Source: Paraburkholderia ultramafica
GTDB taxonomy: Bacteria; Pseudomonadota; Gammaproteobacteria; Burkholderiales; Burkholderiaceae
Assembly (NCBI RefSeq): GCF_902859915.1
Contig: NZ_CADIKK010000037.1
Span: 1 to 64,000 of the forward strand
Direction of reading: 5' to 3'
DNA: 64,000 nt
The notes beneath the pieces are model-generated. The model was not told the origin of the DNA. It saw only the letters and a list, made by a program, of their open reading frames with translations, and did not search any database. Shown piece by piece: positions 1 to 9,307 of the stretch. The number at the start of each line of letters is the position of its first letter. Position 1 is the first letter of the stretch. A program made the position numbers and the translations under genes.

Positions 1-128
1 CATCGTGGGCCCGCAGCGATTGCTGCGAACTGAGCCCGGATACATGGCTGCAACCTCGACCCAGTGCCAGAGAACGCGGACTGCTTGACAACAGGGAGTC
101 GTCCATACATGATGCAAATAGTGCAGGT

Positions 129-612
129 ATCAGTCTGCGTGATCTTGTCGAGATGATGGCTGAGCGCGGCCTGTCGCTGGCCCACACGACGATCCTGCGT
201 TGGGTGAAGCGTTACACGCCGGAGTTCGTCAAACGCTGGAACCGTTTCGGCACGCCCACAGGACGGTCGTGGCGCGTCGACGAAACCTACCTGAAGATTC
301 GAGGCAAGTGGGTCTATCTTTATCGGGCGGTCGATCGGGCCGGTCAAACGGTCGACTTCATGCTCAGGGCAAAGCGCGACGTGGCCGCTGCCAAAGCCTT
401 TTTCAGCAAGGCCATCAAGCATCAAGGGCAGCCGCCGGAAACCATCACGCTCGACGGCTATGCCGCCTCACACCGTGCTGTGCGGGAAATGAAGGCCGAC
501 GGCCTGCTGCCGGACGACACAAAGCTCCGATCCTCAAAGTATCTCAATAACCTCGTCGAACAGGACCATCGCAACATCAAATCCCGCACGAAGGTCATGC
601 TCGGCTTCAACG
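129..612 (+). pseudogene. IS6-family transposase, truncated at both ends
   Basis: The frame encodes the core of an IS6/IS26-type DDE transposase. It begins at ISLRDLVEMMAERGLS, contains the three acidic catalytic positions (WRVDETYLK, TLDGYAAS, LVEQDHR) and ends at the conserved MLGF. Family members are usually about 230 residues with a further 20-25 residues after MLGF. Here the sequence diverges after MLGFN into unrelated residues, and the N-terminal lead before ISLRDL is also replaced. Both ends therefore look recombined and the gene is probably inactive. No clear terminal inverted repeats of an IS6 element are visible next to it. Confidence 0.75.
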
Positions 613-924
613 TAAAAAACGTGCTAAGTTCGAATTCGCTGAGTTCGCGCGGCACCTGCCGGATCCCGAGATAAGCCATTCGCCAGTGGTCCATCTCGTG
701 TGCTCCAAGATCAACGATGAGAGCGAGTTAGCGTAGCGACGCAAAATCGGCCGCGCTACGATGTAAATCGGGATAGCTGTCTCGGGTACAACGACTAAGG
801 AAAGTGCCGGAACGCTTACAACCGGCCGATCGGCTCAGGCTTGACATAAGTCGCCACTGAACTTAGCGACATCGGGCTTACCTTGCCGGGCATATTAAGC
901 GTCTTGCGTGTGTCAAAGCCATTC
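613..924. other. Gap between two IS remnants, no gene seen
   Basis: About 310 bases between the broken IS6 transposase and the left end of the ISNCY element. No convincing coding frame or RNA was found. It is probably scar sequence left by successive insertions. Confidence 0.5.
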
Positions 925-2575
925 TGAAATGTCCGCTTTCCAGCCAAGTTCAAATGTCCGGGTTTAAGGGGCCAGGATTTGTCTTTCATGGGTTGCCGAT
1001 CACGCAGTGTCGAAGGATCCGTTGTGAATGGGCAGGGCGCTTACGCCTGTTCCACTGTCCCTGGCAGACCGCTGGCCTGGCTTACTGGATTGCGGTTGCG
1101 CCTGTCTTTGCTGGGCCAGATCCACAATCGCATGCTCGACGTCGGCCTGGGTGAATTCGCGTTGTTTCTTCTTGCCCGGCGGACTGCCTTGAACCTTTGT
1201 CGCAGCGCCCAGATGGGTTCGGGAAGGCGCCTTGCCAATCCGACGGTTATCGCGTTGAGCCTGAATTGCCTGCGAGACCTGAAGCACGTGGCCCAGCCGC
1301 TTGTGTTCAACGACGGCGCCCTGATCGATCTCGGCCAGCCGGTCGTACTGTCTGCACGGCAGCACGCGTCCGTCCGAGCGAAGTTCAATGCGCCCATCCG
1401 GGTATTCCCAGACCTCGATATACCGGTCGATCAGCTTGCGGTGCTCCGGCGTGTCGTCCAGCAGGTACATGACCCGGTCATACTGCACGGTCAGCGACTT
1501 CGTCACTTTGCGCGGCTCGCGCCACGTGAGCACCAGATCAAGGCTCTCGTCAGCCCGCAGCGGCCGGTGTGCATCGAATTCGCTCTTCGGCGGCTTCGCA
1601 AAGCGTGCGTTGTAGGTCGCCATGAAGGCGGGCGCATACGCATTGGCTTCAGCGACTGTACTGATACCGCGCAGCCGCAGCTCCTTCACGAGGCGATCCT
1701 GCAGCGTCAGGTGCGCACGCTCGACGCGTCCCTTGGCCGGGCTGCTGTTCGCACAGAACGTGTCGATGTTCAGTTCGTACATCGCGCGGCCGAAGTGCGT
1801 CACACGGTTATCCTTCTTGCCAGGGGTCGTCTTGCGAAACACGCTCGCCTTGTCGCTGTAGAACGCACCAGGCTTGCCGTGGCGCTCGATGTACGCGCGC
1901 GTCGCCTCGAAGTAGCTGAAGGTCGATTCGGTGGCCGTGAAAAGCACGTGCATCAGCCGGCTCGTCGCGTCGTCGACGTACACCAGCAACGTGCGTTGTG
2001 GCGCCCGGTCCTCGAACCACGCATGCTCGCTGCCGTCGATCTGGATCAGCTCGCCCAGACACGCTCGCCGGGCCCGCGGTTGATAAACCTTCGGTGGCCG
2101 CTGCCGACGCGGCACCCACAGGCCAGCGTCCGTCATGAGCCTGCGAACCGTTTCCTTGGCGAGCCGGATGCCGTGGCATTCCCAGAGCTTCTCGCAGGCC
2201 AGCGTCGGCCCGAAGTCGGCATAGCGATCGCGGATGATCGAGAGCACCCGGTCGGCCGTCACGGCGTCCAGCCGGTTGTTGCTGGGCTTCGCGCGCCGAC
2301 GCGACACGAGACCTTGCGGTCCGTGTTCGCGCAGTCGGCCGACCAGACGACGAATCTGCCGGGTCGTCAACCCGAGTCGCTCTGCGGCACGCCACGGCTT
2401 CAGCTTGCCGTCGGCGACGTCCTGGATGACCTTCAATCTGTCCAGCTCTCGCATCGTCATTGTTATCCGTTCTGTTACAGCCATCGAAGTCTCCAGCCCC
2501 GGAATTCCGGCAACTGGTCAGCTTACGATCGCTCGAAATGCGGACATTTGAACTTGGTCAAAAGCGGACATTACA
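925..2575. mobile_element. ISNCY-type insertion sequence, about 1.65 kb, intact
   Basis: The element is bounded by imperfect inverted repeats. The left end (925-960) reads TGAAATGTCCGCTTT, then about 7 bases, then AAGTTCAAATGTCCG. The reverse complement of the right end (about 2541-2575) reads TGTAATGTCCGCTTTT, then AAGTTCAAATGTCCG. Both ends start with TG and carry two AATGTCCG blocks, which probably serve as transposase binding sites. The single transposase gene inside is full length and uninterrupted. No target-site duplication could be recognised at the flanks. Confidence 0.8.
1000..2484 (-). CDS. ISNCY-type transposase
   Basis: A 494-residue transposase. Residues 12-60 form a helix-turn-helix (WRAAERLGLTTRQIRRL), followed by a second helical domain and an integrase-like core. 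The catalytic triad is visible as D150 in LIQIDGSEHAW, D211 in FYSDKASVF and E255 in AKGRVERAH. This gives the DDE spacing expected of the retroviral-integrase fold. The C-terminal 100 residues are basic and low in complexity. The gene fills the element between the two terminal repeats and shows no frameshift, so it is probably active. The long open frame on the opposite strand is an antisense artefact. Confidence 0.88.
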   Translation of the reverse strand: MAVTERITMTMRELDRLKVIQDVADGKLKPWRAAERLGLTTRQIRRLVGRLREHGPQGLVSRRRAKPSNNRLDAVTADRVLSIIRDRYADFGPTLACEKLWECHGIRLAKETVRRLMTDAGLWVPRRQRPPKVYQPRARRACLGELIQIDGSEHAWFEDRAPQRTLLVYVDDATSRLMHVLFTATESTFSYFEATRAYIERHGKPGAFYSDKASVFRKTTPGKKDNRVTHFGRAMYELNIDTFCANSSPAKGRVERAHLTLQDRLVKELRLRGISTVAEANAYAPAFMATYNARFAKPPKSEFDAHRPLRADESLDLVLTWREPRKVTKSLTVQYDRVMYLLDDTPEHRKLIDRYIEVWEYPDGRIELRSDGRVLPCRQYDRLAEIDQGAVVEHKRLGHVLQVSQAIQAQRDNRRIGKAPSRTHLGAATKVQGSPPGKKKQREFTQADVEHAIVDLAQQRQAQPQSSKPGQRSARDSGTGVSALPIHNGSFDTA

Positions 2576-2958
2576 ACTTAGCCACTACAGCGTGAAAAAT
2601 TGATAATAAAGCTTATGTCAAATGCTTGGGATAACTAATTGATAAATGCTGGCTCCGGCGACGGTGTCCGGATTTTCTGGTCAACATCGTTCGCTCGTGG
2701 CTGAGCGTCGATCACCTCAGCCCGCAGCGCCCTTCCCAACGGCAACCGGCGCCTCATCAAACCGCTTTTGAACTTTTGAAGACGAATGCCCGCATAGTCC
2801 CACCCGCGCGTCTGCGCCCTTCGACCTTGCGCAGCATTCCAGGCACGATCGTCAAATTCCGACCCGGAGCTGCCGCTCAGTTCAATATAAATGCAGCGGC
2901 CGCTTTCAACTATGAAGCAGCCGTTAATCTTTGTCCGTTTGACGATTGTCTTCGAATA
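2576..2958. other. Intergenic region downstream of the IS, nothing recognised
   Basis: About 380 bases between the right end of the ISNCY element and the 3' end of the LysR gene. It contains A/T-rich stretches near 2590-2640 but no supported gene, tRNA or clear terminator. Confidence 0.5.
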
Positions 2959-3978
2959 TCAGGCGCGCTGAGACAGATGCGCATCAATCCCGGCTTCGAC
3001 GCCTTGCCATCCACTCATCATCGCGCTGACCTCATCGTCAAGCCATTCACGAAACTCAGGATATTCCGGCCGAATCCGCGCGTTCTTGTGCGTGGCGAGA
3101 TGATGATAACGTTCGCGGAACACGAGCGCTTCCTCCACAGGCCTGACCAGCAGCCCTCGCTCAACCTGTCGATGCACGAGATGATGCCATCCGAGCATCG
3201 TGCCTTCGCCTGCTTCCGCCTGCGCGATGAGCAGCCGATAGTCGTTGCTCTCCAGTTGCACGTTCTCGTGCACCCTGTCCGACCCGTCGCTTCGCTGAAA
3301 CCAGTTTCGCCACACGCGCCAGTCAACATGCTCACAGATCTGCGCGCGCCCGATCAGCGAGAGATTCAGCGTGGGATGCGCCAGCAGGTCGAGCGGCTTC
3401 AACTGCCGGCCATGAAAGTGGCGTTCGTGGAATGATCTGCTGCACACCGGATACACGACATCGTGATAGAGCGGTTCAACGTCATACTCCGGGCCGCGTG
3501 GCGGGTTCTTGGCGATGACGAGGTCGGGCTCCATGAATTCTTCCAGCTCCATGAGGTGCTCTGTCACCAGCACCCGGAACCGGAGGTGGGGAAAGCGCTC
3601 ACGCAACGCGGGCATTCTGAACGACAGCCACAGCGCGGAGAATGATGGTGTGACGCAGATCGTCAACGCGTGCGTGTCGGCGCGACGCACCGCTTGCACC
3701 GCTTCTGCGATGTTCATGATCGAAAGATACGATGCATTGTAGAGCACGCGTCCCGCGTCGGTCAGTGTGATGTGCCGGCCGTTGCGCTCGAAGAGCACGA
3801 CATTGAGCGAATCCTCGAGCTCCTTGATCTGACGGCTGATGGCCGCCTGCGTCACGCACAGAACGTCGGCCGCGTGCGTGAAGCTTTCGTATCGCGCGGC
3901 CGTGACGAAGTATCGCAGTGCCCGCAGTGGCGGCATCTGGGCAAGAAATCGGTCGGCGAATAGCGGGTTCTTCTGCAT
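2959..3978 (-). CDS. LysR-family transcriptional regulator, GcvA-like
   Basis: A 339-residue LysR-type regulator. The winged helix-turn-helix lies at about residues 17-75 (PPLRALRYFVTAARYESFTH, then VTQAAISRQIKELE and LFERNGRHITLTDAG), followed by a LysR substrate-binding domain to the C terminus. The PPLRALRYF opening and overall length resemble the GcvA branch. The ATG start has a GAGGAACG ribosome-binding sequence just upstream. The gene lies 80 bases downstream of the binding-protein gene on the same strand and opposite the racemase/reductase pair. It is therefore the likely regulator of this small uptake and catabolism cluster. The inducer cannot be read from sequence. Confidence 0.88.
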   Translation of the reverse strand: MQKNPLFADRFLAQMPPLRALRYFVTAARYESFTHAADVLCVTQAAISRQIKELEDSLNVVLFERNGRHITLTDAGRVLYNASYLSIMNIAEAVQAVRRADTHALTICVTPSFSALWLSFRMPALRERFPHLRFRVLVTEHLMELEEFMEPDLVIAKNPPRGPEYDVEPLYHDVVYPVCSRSFHERHFHGRQLKPLDLLAHPTLNLSLIGRAQICEHVDWRVWRNWFQRSDGSDRVHENVQLESNDYRLLIAQAEAGEGTMLGWHHLVHRQVERGLLVRPVEEALVFRERYHHLATHKNARIRPEYPEFREWLDDEVSAMMSGWQGVEAGIDAHLSQRA

Positions 3979-4058
3979 GCTCGTTCCTCAGACACCTAGG
4001 TGAAGTCAGGCGGTGCGAAGCCGTGGTTCGAGCTTACACCCTGATCCCCCGCTACGCT

Positions 4059-4940
4059 TTACTGGGTCAGCCAAGCCTGGACCTTTTCCGGATGCCCATC
4101 GACGAACTTCTTCGCTGCTGCGGCATAGTCGTTCGAATTGTTGCCATCGAATTCCACCGCTTCGACATCGGCGAGCGTCAGCTTGAAGTGTTTGAAGAAG
4201 ACGTCGGCACGCGGAAACCTGGTGGCGAACTGCCTGGATGCAAAGACATGGATCTGCTCTTCGCCACCCAGCGTTCCCTTCGGGTCCTTCAGGTAGCGCA
4301 TCTGCCATTTCTGCCAGAACCAATGCGGGCTCCACACTGTCGCGACGACCCATTGCTTCGACTGGCAAGCGCGCGAGATGGAGGCCAGCATGCCCGCCTC
4401 GCTCGACGATTGCAGGTTGTAACCGTTCAGATCGTACGCCTTCACCGCTTTCTCGGACGCCTGCATGAGTCCGCTGCCGGGGCCGATGCCCTGAATCGTC
4501 CCATTCAGCTTGCTCCTGACCCCCGGCTTGTTTAGGTCCGCGATCGACGACAGCTCCGATTCGGGAATGTACGCGGGCACCGCCCAACCGTTCCTGCCTC
4601 CCGTATAGAGGACGCCGACGTCATCCATCTGGTCTTTGTACTTCGCGTAGTAGACCGCGTGCGTCACCGGCAGCCAGCCGCTCAGCAGGATATCGAGATC
4701 CCCGCGCGCCACGCCCTGATACTGCATGCCGATGTCGGCGTTCGTGAATTTCACCGGTTGGTTCAACTTCGTCTCCAGCACATACTTCGCGATGTTCACG
4801 GTAGCGAGCACATCGGCCCAGTCAGTCACCGCCATGTTCAGCGGTCCCACCGCATTCGCTGGCTTCGCCGCCGTACCCAGTACAAAGGCCGTAGCCATCG
4901 TGATCGTTGCCAGCAACGATCTGAAAGCGTTCTTCGTCAT
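4059..4940 (-). CDS. Periplasmic glycine betaine/proline-type substrate-binding protein (OpuAC/ProX family)
   Basis: A 293-residue periplasmic binding protein of the OpuAC family, which delivers quaternary amines or proline-like compounds to ABC permeases. A Sec signal peptide (MTKNAFRSLLATI through AKPANA) precedes the mature domain. Family features are LNMAVTDWADVLATVN near the start, the GMQYQGVARGDLDILLSGWLP loop region and a Trp-rich pocket segment (TVWSPHWFWQKWQ). The ATG at 4940 is preferred because AAGGGA lies seven bases upstream; a TTG two codons earlier is possible. No permease or ATPase gene is present, so it is an orphan binding protein. The neighbouring racemase-family gene makes betaine, proline or hydroxyproline plausible ligands (inference). 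Confidence 0.85.
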   Translation of the reverse strand: MTKNAFRSLLATITMATAFVLGTAAKPANAVGPLNMAVTDWADVLATVNIAKYVLETKLNQPVKFTNADIGMQYQGVARGDLDILLSGWLPVTHAVYYAKYKDQMDDVGVLYTGGRNGWAVPAYIPESELSSIADLNKPGVRSKLNGTIQGIGPGSGLMQASEKAVKAYDLNGYNLQSSSEAGMLASISRACQSKQWVVATVWSPHWFWQKWQMRYLKDPKGTLGGEEQIHVFASRQFATRFPRADVFFKHFKLTLADVEAVEFDGNNSNDYAAAAKKFVDGHPEKVQAWLTQ

Positions 4941-5390
4941 TTGCAATCCCTTTAGATGTCCGTGAGATGTTCGACATTCGAGATGATCGGTCGAAGCGCT
5001 TCGTGCCGCAGTGAACGATGCGACCTCCGGAGCGTCCTCTCTGATGCGTGTAATCAGCGTAGCGCGCCAAATCGGCCGGTTCCGCTACTTTTTTGTATGG
5101 GTGTTCCCATACTTCTGGTAATGAGTGCGCGTGGCCGGAATGATCAGACGTGGTGTGCGCCGCAGGAAGCACAAGGAATTGTCACGAACGTCTCTGGCTA
5201 ACCGTTGCAAGCCGGGCACGTGTCCATTACCAAACGTGTGGGATAAGCCTCAGGATTTGTTTGCGAAGTCCTGGTTTTGCACCGGTACGCTGTGTCTCTG
5301 AGCATGGCGGTGTGGAACGCGAGGATCGCGTCGACTTCGGCGAACGGTGCCCGGCGCAGTGCTCATCATCGATAGAGAGGAGAATCGGCG
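4941..5390. promoter_or_regulatory. Divergent intergenic region between binding protein and racemase genes
   Basis: About 450 bases separating the leftward binding-protein gene from the rightward racemase gene. Promoters for both, and any LysR operator, must lie here. A strong ribosome-binding sequence (GAGAGGAGA, 5375-5383) precedes the ATG at 5391. No LysR T-N11-A box could be singled out with confidence, and no further gene is seen. Confidence 0.4.
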
Positions 5391-6441
5391 ATGACCTTCA
5401 AGAGAACGTTTCAGACAGTGGAGACGCACGCGGGCGAGCCTATGCGGGTGATCACGGGCGGCGTCCCTCATATTCCGGGCGATACCGTGTACGAGCAGAT
5501 GAAGTGGCTCGAAAAAGAATGACGATCAGATCCGGATGTTGATGCTGCGGGAACCGCGCGGCTACCCGCCCGTGTGCTGCAATCTCGTTGTGCCCGCAAA
5601 GCACCCGGACGCGGCGGCGGGATACATCATCATGGAGCAGACCGAATATCCCATGATGAGCGGCGGCAATACGATCTCCGTTGCAACTGCGCTGCTGGAG
5701 ACCGGAATGATCCCGATGCACGAACCAGTGTCAGAGTTCTTTCTGGAAGCGCCCGCGGGCCTGATCGGCATCAAGGCGGACTGCAAGGACGGCAAGGTTA
5801 CTCAAGTCACCTTCAGGAACGTTCCGGCGTTCGCCGCCTATCTCGATACCGTGATCGACGTGCCGCATCTAGGCAAAGTGACCGTGGACGTGGGTTGGGG
5901 CGGCATGTTCTACGTCATCGCCGACGTGCGACAGTTCAAGCACCTGAAGCTGGCGCCCGAATATGGACGCGAGATCACCCGGGTGTCGGCGCTGATTTTG
6001 AAGGCGGCTCAGGATCAGCTTCCGGTTGAACATCCCGACTATCCAGGCATCGGGATCACGGTGTCCCAACTATCCGGTCCGACCGACAACCCACACGCGG
6101 ACTGGCGCAATACGGTCACGGTTCAGAACGCACCGATCGACTTCGAGAACCCCGCCACGTGGACTGGCGCGCTCGACCGTTGCGCATGCGGCACCGGCAC
6201 GTGCGCGAAGATGGCGACGTTGTATGCAAAGGGTAGATTGAAGCTCGACGACACTTTCCGTCACGAGGGCATGCTTGGAGTCGTCTACACGGGACATCTC
6301 GTCGAGGAGGTGCGGATCGGCAACCGCACGGGTGTGGTGCCGACAATTTCCGGTCGATCATGGATCTATGGCTTCAATACCTATGTACTCGATCCGTCCG
6401 ATCCCTTTCCTAACGGCTTCACTGTCGGTGATATCTGGTGA
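5391..6441 (+). pseudogene. Proline racemase-family enzyme (hydroxyproline epimerase/dehydratase type), frameshifted
   Basis: Two frames together encode a full proline-racemase superfamily protein of about 349 residues. The first 43 codons (5391-5522) begin MTFKRTFQTVETHAGEP and stop at TGA. The rest continues in the next frame from NDDQIRMLMLREPRGYP to the end. The break lies in a run of five A residues (5512-5516); with four A the reading would be LEKNDDQIR, as expected for the family. The second catalytic motif is DRCACGTGTCAKMA, with Cys present. The first is MSGGNTIS, with Ser where ProR has Cys. Members act on proline or 3-/4-hydroxyproline. The stop overlaps the start of the reductase gene. 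A sequencing error in the A-run would make the gene intact. Confidence 0.82.
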
Positions 6442-7454
6442 TGGATCCTGTAGCCAAGCAAAGATGGCCGCGTTCCGGCCTCGAGACGACCTTGATGGGC
6501 TTCGGTGCAGCCCCGCTCGGCAATTTCTTCAGCGCTATGAGCGATCGCGATGCCGCGACGCTGATCGAGACCGCATGGCAGGCAGGCATCCGCTATTTCG
6601 ATACGGCGCCGAGTTACGGTCATGGCTTGAGCGAAGCGCGCTGCGGCCAGGGACTGCGCTGGTACCCACGCGATCAGTTCGTCCTTTCGACCAAAGTGGG
6701 GCGACTGCTGACACCGCGAAAGCGCGAGGAGATCGACTTCACGCCATGGGTCGACGGACTTCCCTTCGAATGGCACTTCGACTATAGCTATGACGGAACG
6801 ATGCGTTCGATAGACGACAGCCTGCAGCGCATGGGTGTGGAGCATATTGACATCGCGCTGATTCATGAAGTCGACGCCTACACGCATGGCCCCCGTCAGC
6901 CCGAGATCTTCGAAGCGGCGATGTCGGGAGCGGCAAAAGCGCTGCTGCGCTTGCGCGACGAAGGCGTTGTCAAGGCGATCGGCGTGGGCGTAAATGAATG
7001 CGACGTGGCCCAGGAGGCGATCGAGCGCGTCGACTTCGACTGTTTGTTGCTGGCGGGCCGATACACGCTGCTTGAACAGGACGCGCTCGACACTTTCTTG
7101 CCGATGTGCGAACAGCGGGAGGTGTCTGTCATCGTGGGCGGCGGCTACAACAGCGGCATCCTCGCGACCGGTGCGGTGCCCGGCGCGAAATACAACTACG
7201 CGCCGGCGAGCGAAACGATTCTCGAACGCGTGCGCAGGATCGAACAGGTGTGTCGCGAATTCGACGTGCCGCTTAAGTCAGCGGCATTGCAATTCGTGGT
7301 GGCGCATCCGGCGATCCCAACGATAATTCCGGGTGTGCGGAGTATCGCACAGCTCGATGAGAATCTGCGGACCTTTGCGGCAGACATTCCGTCCGGGTTC
7401 TGGTCGGAACTTCGGCGCCTGGAACTCATCCGACCCGATGCACCAACGCCGTAA
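6441..7454 (+). CDS. Aldo/keto reductase, aldose/pyridoxal dehydrogenase-like
   Basis: A 337-residue aldo/keto reductase with a TIM-barrel NAD(P)-dependent fold. The catalytic tetrad positions are visible: Asp and Tyr in YFDTAPSYGHG, Lys in LSTKVGR, and His in ALIHEVD. The sequence resembles the branch annotated as D-threo-aldose 1-dehydrogenase, L-fucose dehydrogenase or pyridoxal 4-dehydrogenase. The ATG at 6441 overlaps the racemase stop (TGATG), indicating translational coupling in one operon. A GTG one codon earlier is an alternative start. The substrate is unknown; the operon context suggests a carbonyl intermediate of the same catabolic route (inference). Confidence 0.85.
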   Translation: MDPVAKQRWPRSGLETTLMGFGAAPLGNFFSAMSDRDAATLIETAWQAGIRYFDTAPSYGHGLSEARCGQGLRWYPRDQFVLSTKVGRLLTPRKREEIDFTPWVDGLPFEWHFDYSYDGTMRSIDDSLQRMGVEHIDIALIHEVDAYTHGPRQPEIFEAAMSGAAKALLRLRDEGVVKAIGVGVNECDVAQEAIERVDFDCLLLAGRYTLLEQDALDTFLPMCEQREVSVIVGGGYNSGILATGAVPGAKYNYAPASETILERVRRIEQVCREFDVPLKSAALQFVVAHPAIPTIIPGVRSIAQLDENLRTFAADIPSGFWSELRRLELIRPDAPTP

Positions 7455-7891
7455 AAAGCTCGCGGCGCGAGGCCGGCAGATCAACAACGCCGCGGGAGGC
7501 ACGATCACGCAGACTTTGTCGGCGGCCGGCGTCGAGTTAATTTGCTTACTACGGCCTACGGCCGAACCGCTGAAAGATGCGGCTCACAATCTGTTAGCAA
7601 TCGCCATACTCAATTGAGCACCAAGGCATTGGTTGGGCTCCCGTCTGCCGGTCGAGGAAACAAAGGATGCGTCTTTGAACGTGTGTACCGGCAGGCAAGT
7701 TAGTGGGTAACGACGTGAAACGAGTGACCGTTTGCTGGCGCAGAGCCGACGGCGGAAGATCCGTTACGCGATTCGAGCGAATGACGCTTGTTGGCCGACC
7801 TCTGCCCGACGCCGGTCGGCCGGACCCGACCCACAAGCGACGCTCACCTTCCTCGAGAGCGGACACTCATGAGGTGCACTCACATTGCACC
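7455..7891. other. Intergenic region with a short hairpin and one copy of a repeat
   Basis: About 440 bases without a supported gene. It contains the repeat at 7791-7833 and, at 7871-7893, an inverted repeat GAGGTGCA / TGCACCTC that overlaps the stop codon of the leftward PAP2 gene. The hairpin has no T-run on the relevant strand, so it is only a weak terminator candidate. Confidence 0.45.
7791..7833 (+). repeat. Dispersed short repeat with internal palindrome, copy 1
   Basis: This stretch begins TTGGCCGACCTC and contains the palindromic arms GGCCGACC and GGTCGGCC. A related copy occurs at 9631-9673 in the same orientation with several substitutions. Both lie in non-coding DNA, on either side of the PAP2 gene and the small unknown gene. 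Confidence 0.6.
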
Positions 7892-8908
7892 TCAGCCGGC
7901 AGTCGCATCCGCATTCGCCTGAAAAGGCGTGCGGCTGAAAACGCGTGCCGCCAGGGCAAGTTTCAGGATATAAATGCTCACGAGCGCTACGGTCAAACCA
8001 CCGAATACATCTACAAGATAGTGTCCGCCTTGCGTTGGCGTCGAGATTACCATCGTCGCATTAAGCAAAACAGCAAAGGGAAATAGAAATTTAGTCCGGC
8101 GAAGTGAGTATGCGAAGAAGACGGCCAGTGCGGTATGAAATGAGGGAAACGATACGAGGCCTTGTATCCGGGGGAGGTCGAACTTAACAATCTTTCCGTT
8201 TCGAAGAAGATCGAAGTCGGACACCGTCGCCGACGTATTCGGATCGGTGATGTTGAAATGCAAAAAGGCGCTTGCAGCTGGAAAGGGCGTCGAGATAAGA
8301 AGGAGCGGCACGCTGGAAAGCATCAGAAGAAGCACGAAGCCCGATAATTCCTCACGGCGACCGAGTACGCCCAATACGACCGGGACTCCTATCAATTGCC
8401 ATCTACCACTCTCGTAAGCGAATGCAAGAATCTGCTGAATGACGACATGCGAACGTACCCAATAGTAGACGCTTGGCCAATCAAAGCCGAGCACACGATC
8501 GAAGCGGACGAGGCTTTCGTCCACTAACGATGCGTTGACCGTTACGGACAGATAGGAGAGAACGCCTGCAACCGGTACGAAGCAAAGCAGCAGCGCCATC
8601 CAGGCGAGCGTGCGTGCAATCTCTTCATAACGGAGCCTTTTTGTGACCTGCCTATAGCGCGGAACCGCCGCGATGGCTACTAAACCGACCGCCAAACTCA
8701 ACAAAAGCGAAAGAGTTTTAGCGATCAGCAGAATGCCATCCTCCTGCACCGAGCAACCACTCATATAAAGCCACGCAATGTCAATCATCGAGAAAAGTAG
8801 TACGACGGCTAATCCGAAAAGGTATTGCCTCCCGGGCACACAATAGGTTTGAGCTACCGCGCGGTTAATCATTTTTTTCTGTGACATCGACGCTGGCTTT
8901 ATTTTCAT
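7892..8908 (-). CDS. PAP2-superfamily membrane phosphatase/transferase
   Basis: A 338-residue integral membrane protein with six or more hydrophobic segments. The C-terminal half carries PAP2-type active-site blocks: VSFPSFHTALAVFF (SxxHT-like, catalytic His) and GGHYLVDVFGG (second His and Asp). The N-terminal KxxxxxxRP block is not obvious, which fits the PAP2_3 / inositolphosphotransferase-like branch better than classical lipid phosphatases. It probably handles a lipid phosphate or phosphoalcohol at the inner membrane. It stands alone, leftward, with ATG at 8908; an internal Met at 8887 is an alternative start. Its base composition is more A/T-rich than its neighbours, suggesting acquisition by transfer. 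Confidence 0.75.
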   Translation of the reverse strand: MKIKPASMSQKKMINRAVAQTYCVPGRQYLFGLAVVLLFSMIDIAWLYMSGCSVQEDGILLIAKTLSLLLSLAVGLVAIAAVPRYRQVTKRLRYEEIARTLAWMALLLCFVPVAGVLSYLSVTVNASLVDESLVRFDRVLGFDWPSVYYWVRSHVVIQQILAFAYESGRWQLIGVPVVLGVLGRREELSGFVLLLMLSSVPLLLISTPFPAASAFLHFNITDPNTSATVSDFDLLRNGKIVKFDLPRIQGLVSFPSFHTALAVFFAYSLRRTKFLFPFAVLLNATMVISTPTQGGHYLVDVFGGLTVALVSIYILKLALAARVFSRTPFQANADATAG

Positions 8909-9307
8909 TTCTCAACGGAGAGACCGATGGGAGAGTTCTCGTATAAAACGCGTGGGCGCGCATTAAGGATCGCAGTGGCTGTAATCCGGTGGAGTAGCAT
9001 TTGGCCGCACATACGTCATAACGGCAACGCGTGGCCTAACTTGAGAGCAAACACATCGATCACCGGTTGTGCGGGTGCTTCCGCCGCCAAACTGTACGAT
9101 ATTTGGATGTCTCTTATTGGCTGGGTCCTGCCTGTCGGGGATCCGGGGGCACGACCCGTTCGAGTCGGTCCCGATTCGCAAAATCACACATCCGCTACGA
9201 GACACTCATCTCGGCGGAGTGGTAACCTCGTGTCGATAGAATCCTGCGCTTGTAAGGTCCCTGTGCAACACTTTGATGCCAACCTATCGTCGACGCGGGT
9301 AAATGCG
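8909..9307. other. Divergent intergenic region, nothing recognised
   Basis: About 400 bases between the PAP2 start and the small unknown gene. An open frame from 8927 runs through it into the gene at 9308, but its translation has the composition of non-coding DNA and no recognisable family, so it is not called. Confidence 0.45.

Noticed and set aside
979..2595. Long plus-strand open frame (538 codons) across the ISNCY element
   Set aside because: It is antisense to the well-supported transposase, which carries a full DDE triad. Its translation resembles no family.
7703..8086. Plus-strand frame in the gap after the aldo/keto reductase
   Set aside because: Partly antisense to the PAP2 gene and without protein-like composition or a ribosome-binding site.
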